Of a DNA stretch of 5,839 bases, positions 5,116 through 5,839 are shown one piece after another. Source of the DNA: Phycisphaerae bacterium (GTDB lineage: Bacteria; Planctomycetota; Phycisphaerae; Phycisphaerales; SM1A02); NCBI GenBank assembly GCA_002690755.1, contig NZFT01000067.1, positions 2,317 to 8,155 of the forward strand, given 5' to 3'. The notes under the pieces were generated by a model. It was given only the letters and a program-made list of their open reading frames with translations, did no database searches and was not told where the DNA came from. A program made the translations under genes and the position numbers. Every line of letters starts with the position of its first letter. Positions within the stretch are counted from its first letter, which is position 1.

Positions 5116-5839
5116 TCAGTCGCGATCGCCGCCGCGGTTGCGGGGGCGGTCCTGGTTCTCGTCGCGGGGGCGATCGGATCCTGCATCGGAGCCTCTGCGG
5201 TCGTTCCGGTTCGCGTTCCGTTCGGCACCGCGGCGCCCTTGCTCGGCCGAGCGGTCCCGGGCGTCTTCGGAATCGCGACCACGCATGCGTTCGTCGTCAC
5301 GGGGCCGGTCGGGGCCGCCTTCGGACATCATCCGGCGGATCATCTGCTCGAGTCGGCCGACCCGTTCGTTCAGACGTCGGTTCTCCTCGGCCAGTCGCTG
5401 GTGCTGTTCCGCGAACCCTCGCAGCGTCTCCTGCAGGTTCCGACCGGATTCGCCGAGGCTGCGCTGGAATTCCATGCCGCGTTCACGAAGATCGAGATCG
5501 CGTTCACGGAACATCATCTCGGTCTCGCGCCGGCCTTGCTCCTGTCGCTCGATGACCCGCTGGAGTTCGTGTTCGAACGCCTTCGCGAACTCGTTCATGC
5601 GTTCGTCGGCCATCTCCGCGAACTCGTGCATGCGATGATCGGTCATCTCCGCGAATTCGTGGAGGCGATGTTCGGCCTCCTCGGCCCAGTGTCCGCTTCG
5701 CTCGGACATCTCCTCCATCCAGCCCGCGGTCTCGTGATGGGCCTCCTCCATCATCCCGTGGACGTGCATCAGCATCTCCTCCCAGAGGCCGCCCTGATCG
5801 CGAGGATGATTCTCATGCTCGCGTAACGCCTCGTGGTCA
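5116..5839 (-). CDS. Hypothetical coiled-coil protein with hendecad repeats and charged disordered tail, 5' end outside window
   Basis: No recognised family. The minus-strand frame is open from the TGA at 5116-5118 to the window edge. The first ATG inside is at 5775 (219 residues from there), but the frame upstream keeps the same acidic, His- and Arg-rich character, so the gene probably begins beyond the window and any signal peptide would be missed. An alternative is the ATG at 5769, with GGGAGG eight bases upstream. Counting from 5775: residues 4-124 follow an 11-residue period, with Trp/Phe/Leu/Met at position 5 of nearly every unit; 37-69 hold three near-identical units. Residues 128-150 turn to a leucine-zipper-like heptad (L128, L135, L142 with V139, I146). 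From 153 on the chain is almost only R, D, E, G, N, S, Q, with three DRPR(D/N) motifs, and should be disordered. A scaffold, envelope-associated or stress-related role is possible but unproven. The opposite strand (5098-5826) is also open, so strand choice is not absolute. Confidence 0.65.
   Translation of the reverse strand, partial: DHEALREHENHPRDQGGLWEEMLMHVHGMMEEAHHETAGWMEEMSERSGHWAEEAEHRLHEFAEMTDHRMHEFAEMADERMNEFAKAFEHELQRVIERQEQGRRETEMMFRERDLDLRERGMEFQRSLGESGRNLQETLRGFAEQHQRLAEENRRLNERVGRLEQMIRRMMSEGGPDRPRDDERMRGRDSEDARDRSAEQGRRGAERNANRNDRRGSDAGSDRPRDENQDRPRNRGGDRD
5569..5667 (-). repeat. Three tandem 33-base units encoding 11-residue coiled-coil repeats
   Basis: Units at 5635-5667, 5602-5634 and 5569-5601 encode variants of RMHEFAEMADE. 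By hand count the first two agree at 26 of 33 bases and the second and third at 24 of 33. Differences fall at synonymous and non-synonymous sites. The units look like an old internal duplication in the coiled-coil gene rather than a recent expansion; more diverged units with the same 11-residue spacing continue on both sides. Confidence 0.75.

Noticed and set aside
5063..5638. Arg/Ser-rich plus-strand frames over the coiled-coil gene
   Set aside because: Low-complexity out-of-register products with no supporting start signal or domain.

Overview
The window is GC-rich bacterial DNA with tightly packed genes: two converging or diverging pairs, short intergenic gaps, and no mobile element, CRISPR array, tRNA or rRNA that I can recognise. 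Lineage cannot be fixed from the sequence alone. High GC, several starts without a Shine-Dalgarno sequence, TAGAAT-type -10 boxes placed directly before start codons, and a short-chain-type threonine dehydrogenase paired with a Kbl-type ligase would suit a Planctomycetota/Phycisphaerae-like or other GC-rich environmental bacterium. That placement is a guess.

Layout. (1) 23-2098, plus strand: a two-gene operon for a sodium:solute symporter of the VC_2705 type, made of a small two-helix subunit (DUF4212) and a 597-residue SSF permease. The stop of the first gene directly abuts the ATG of the second. (2) 2119-2550, minus strand: a Cupin_5 (DUF985) protein convergent with the symporter, with only 20 bases between the two stops and a small hairpin covering the junction. 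(3) 2551-2624: a 74-base divergent promoter region with a -10-like box about one helical half-turn before each start codon, so both transcripts may be leaderless, and a perfect 12-base palindrome between them. (4) 2625-4999, plus strand: SDR-type L-threonine 3-dehydrogenase followed after 35 bases by glycine C-acetyltransferase (kbl). Together they convert threonine, NAD+ and CoA to glycine, acetyl-CoA and NADH. (5) 5000-5115: a convergent intergenic region with a 7-bp hairpin and a perfect 17-bp hairpin that fits a bidirectional terminator. (6) 5116-5839, minus strand: a long coiled-coil protein with 11-residue (hendecad) periodicity and a very charged, probably disordered C-terminal tail. 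Its reading frame runs off the window.

Functionally this looks like ordinary chromosomal metabolism: uptake of a small organic acid or similar solute, threonine breakdown to glycine and acetyl-CoA, and a structural or envelope-type coiled-coil protein of unknown role. I see no convincing evidence of a new defence, mobile or biosynthetic system. The most unusual items are the hendecad-repeat protein, the symmetrical leaderless divergent promoter, the EF-hand-like loop in the symporter and the very stable hairpin at 5045-5081.
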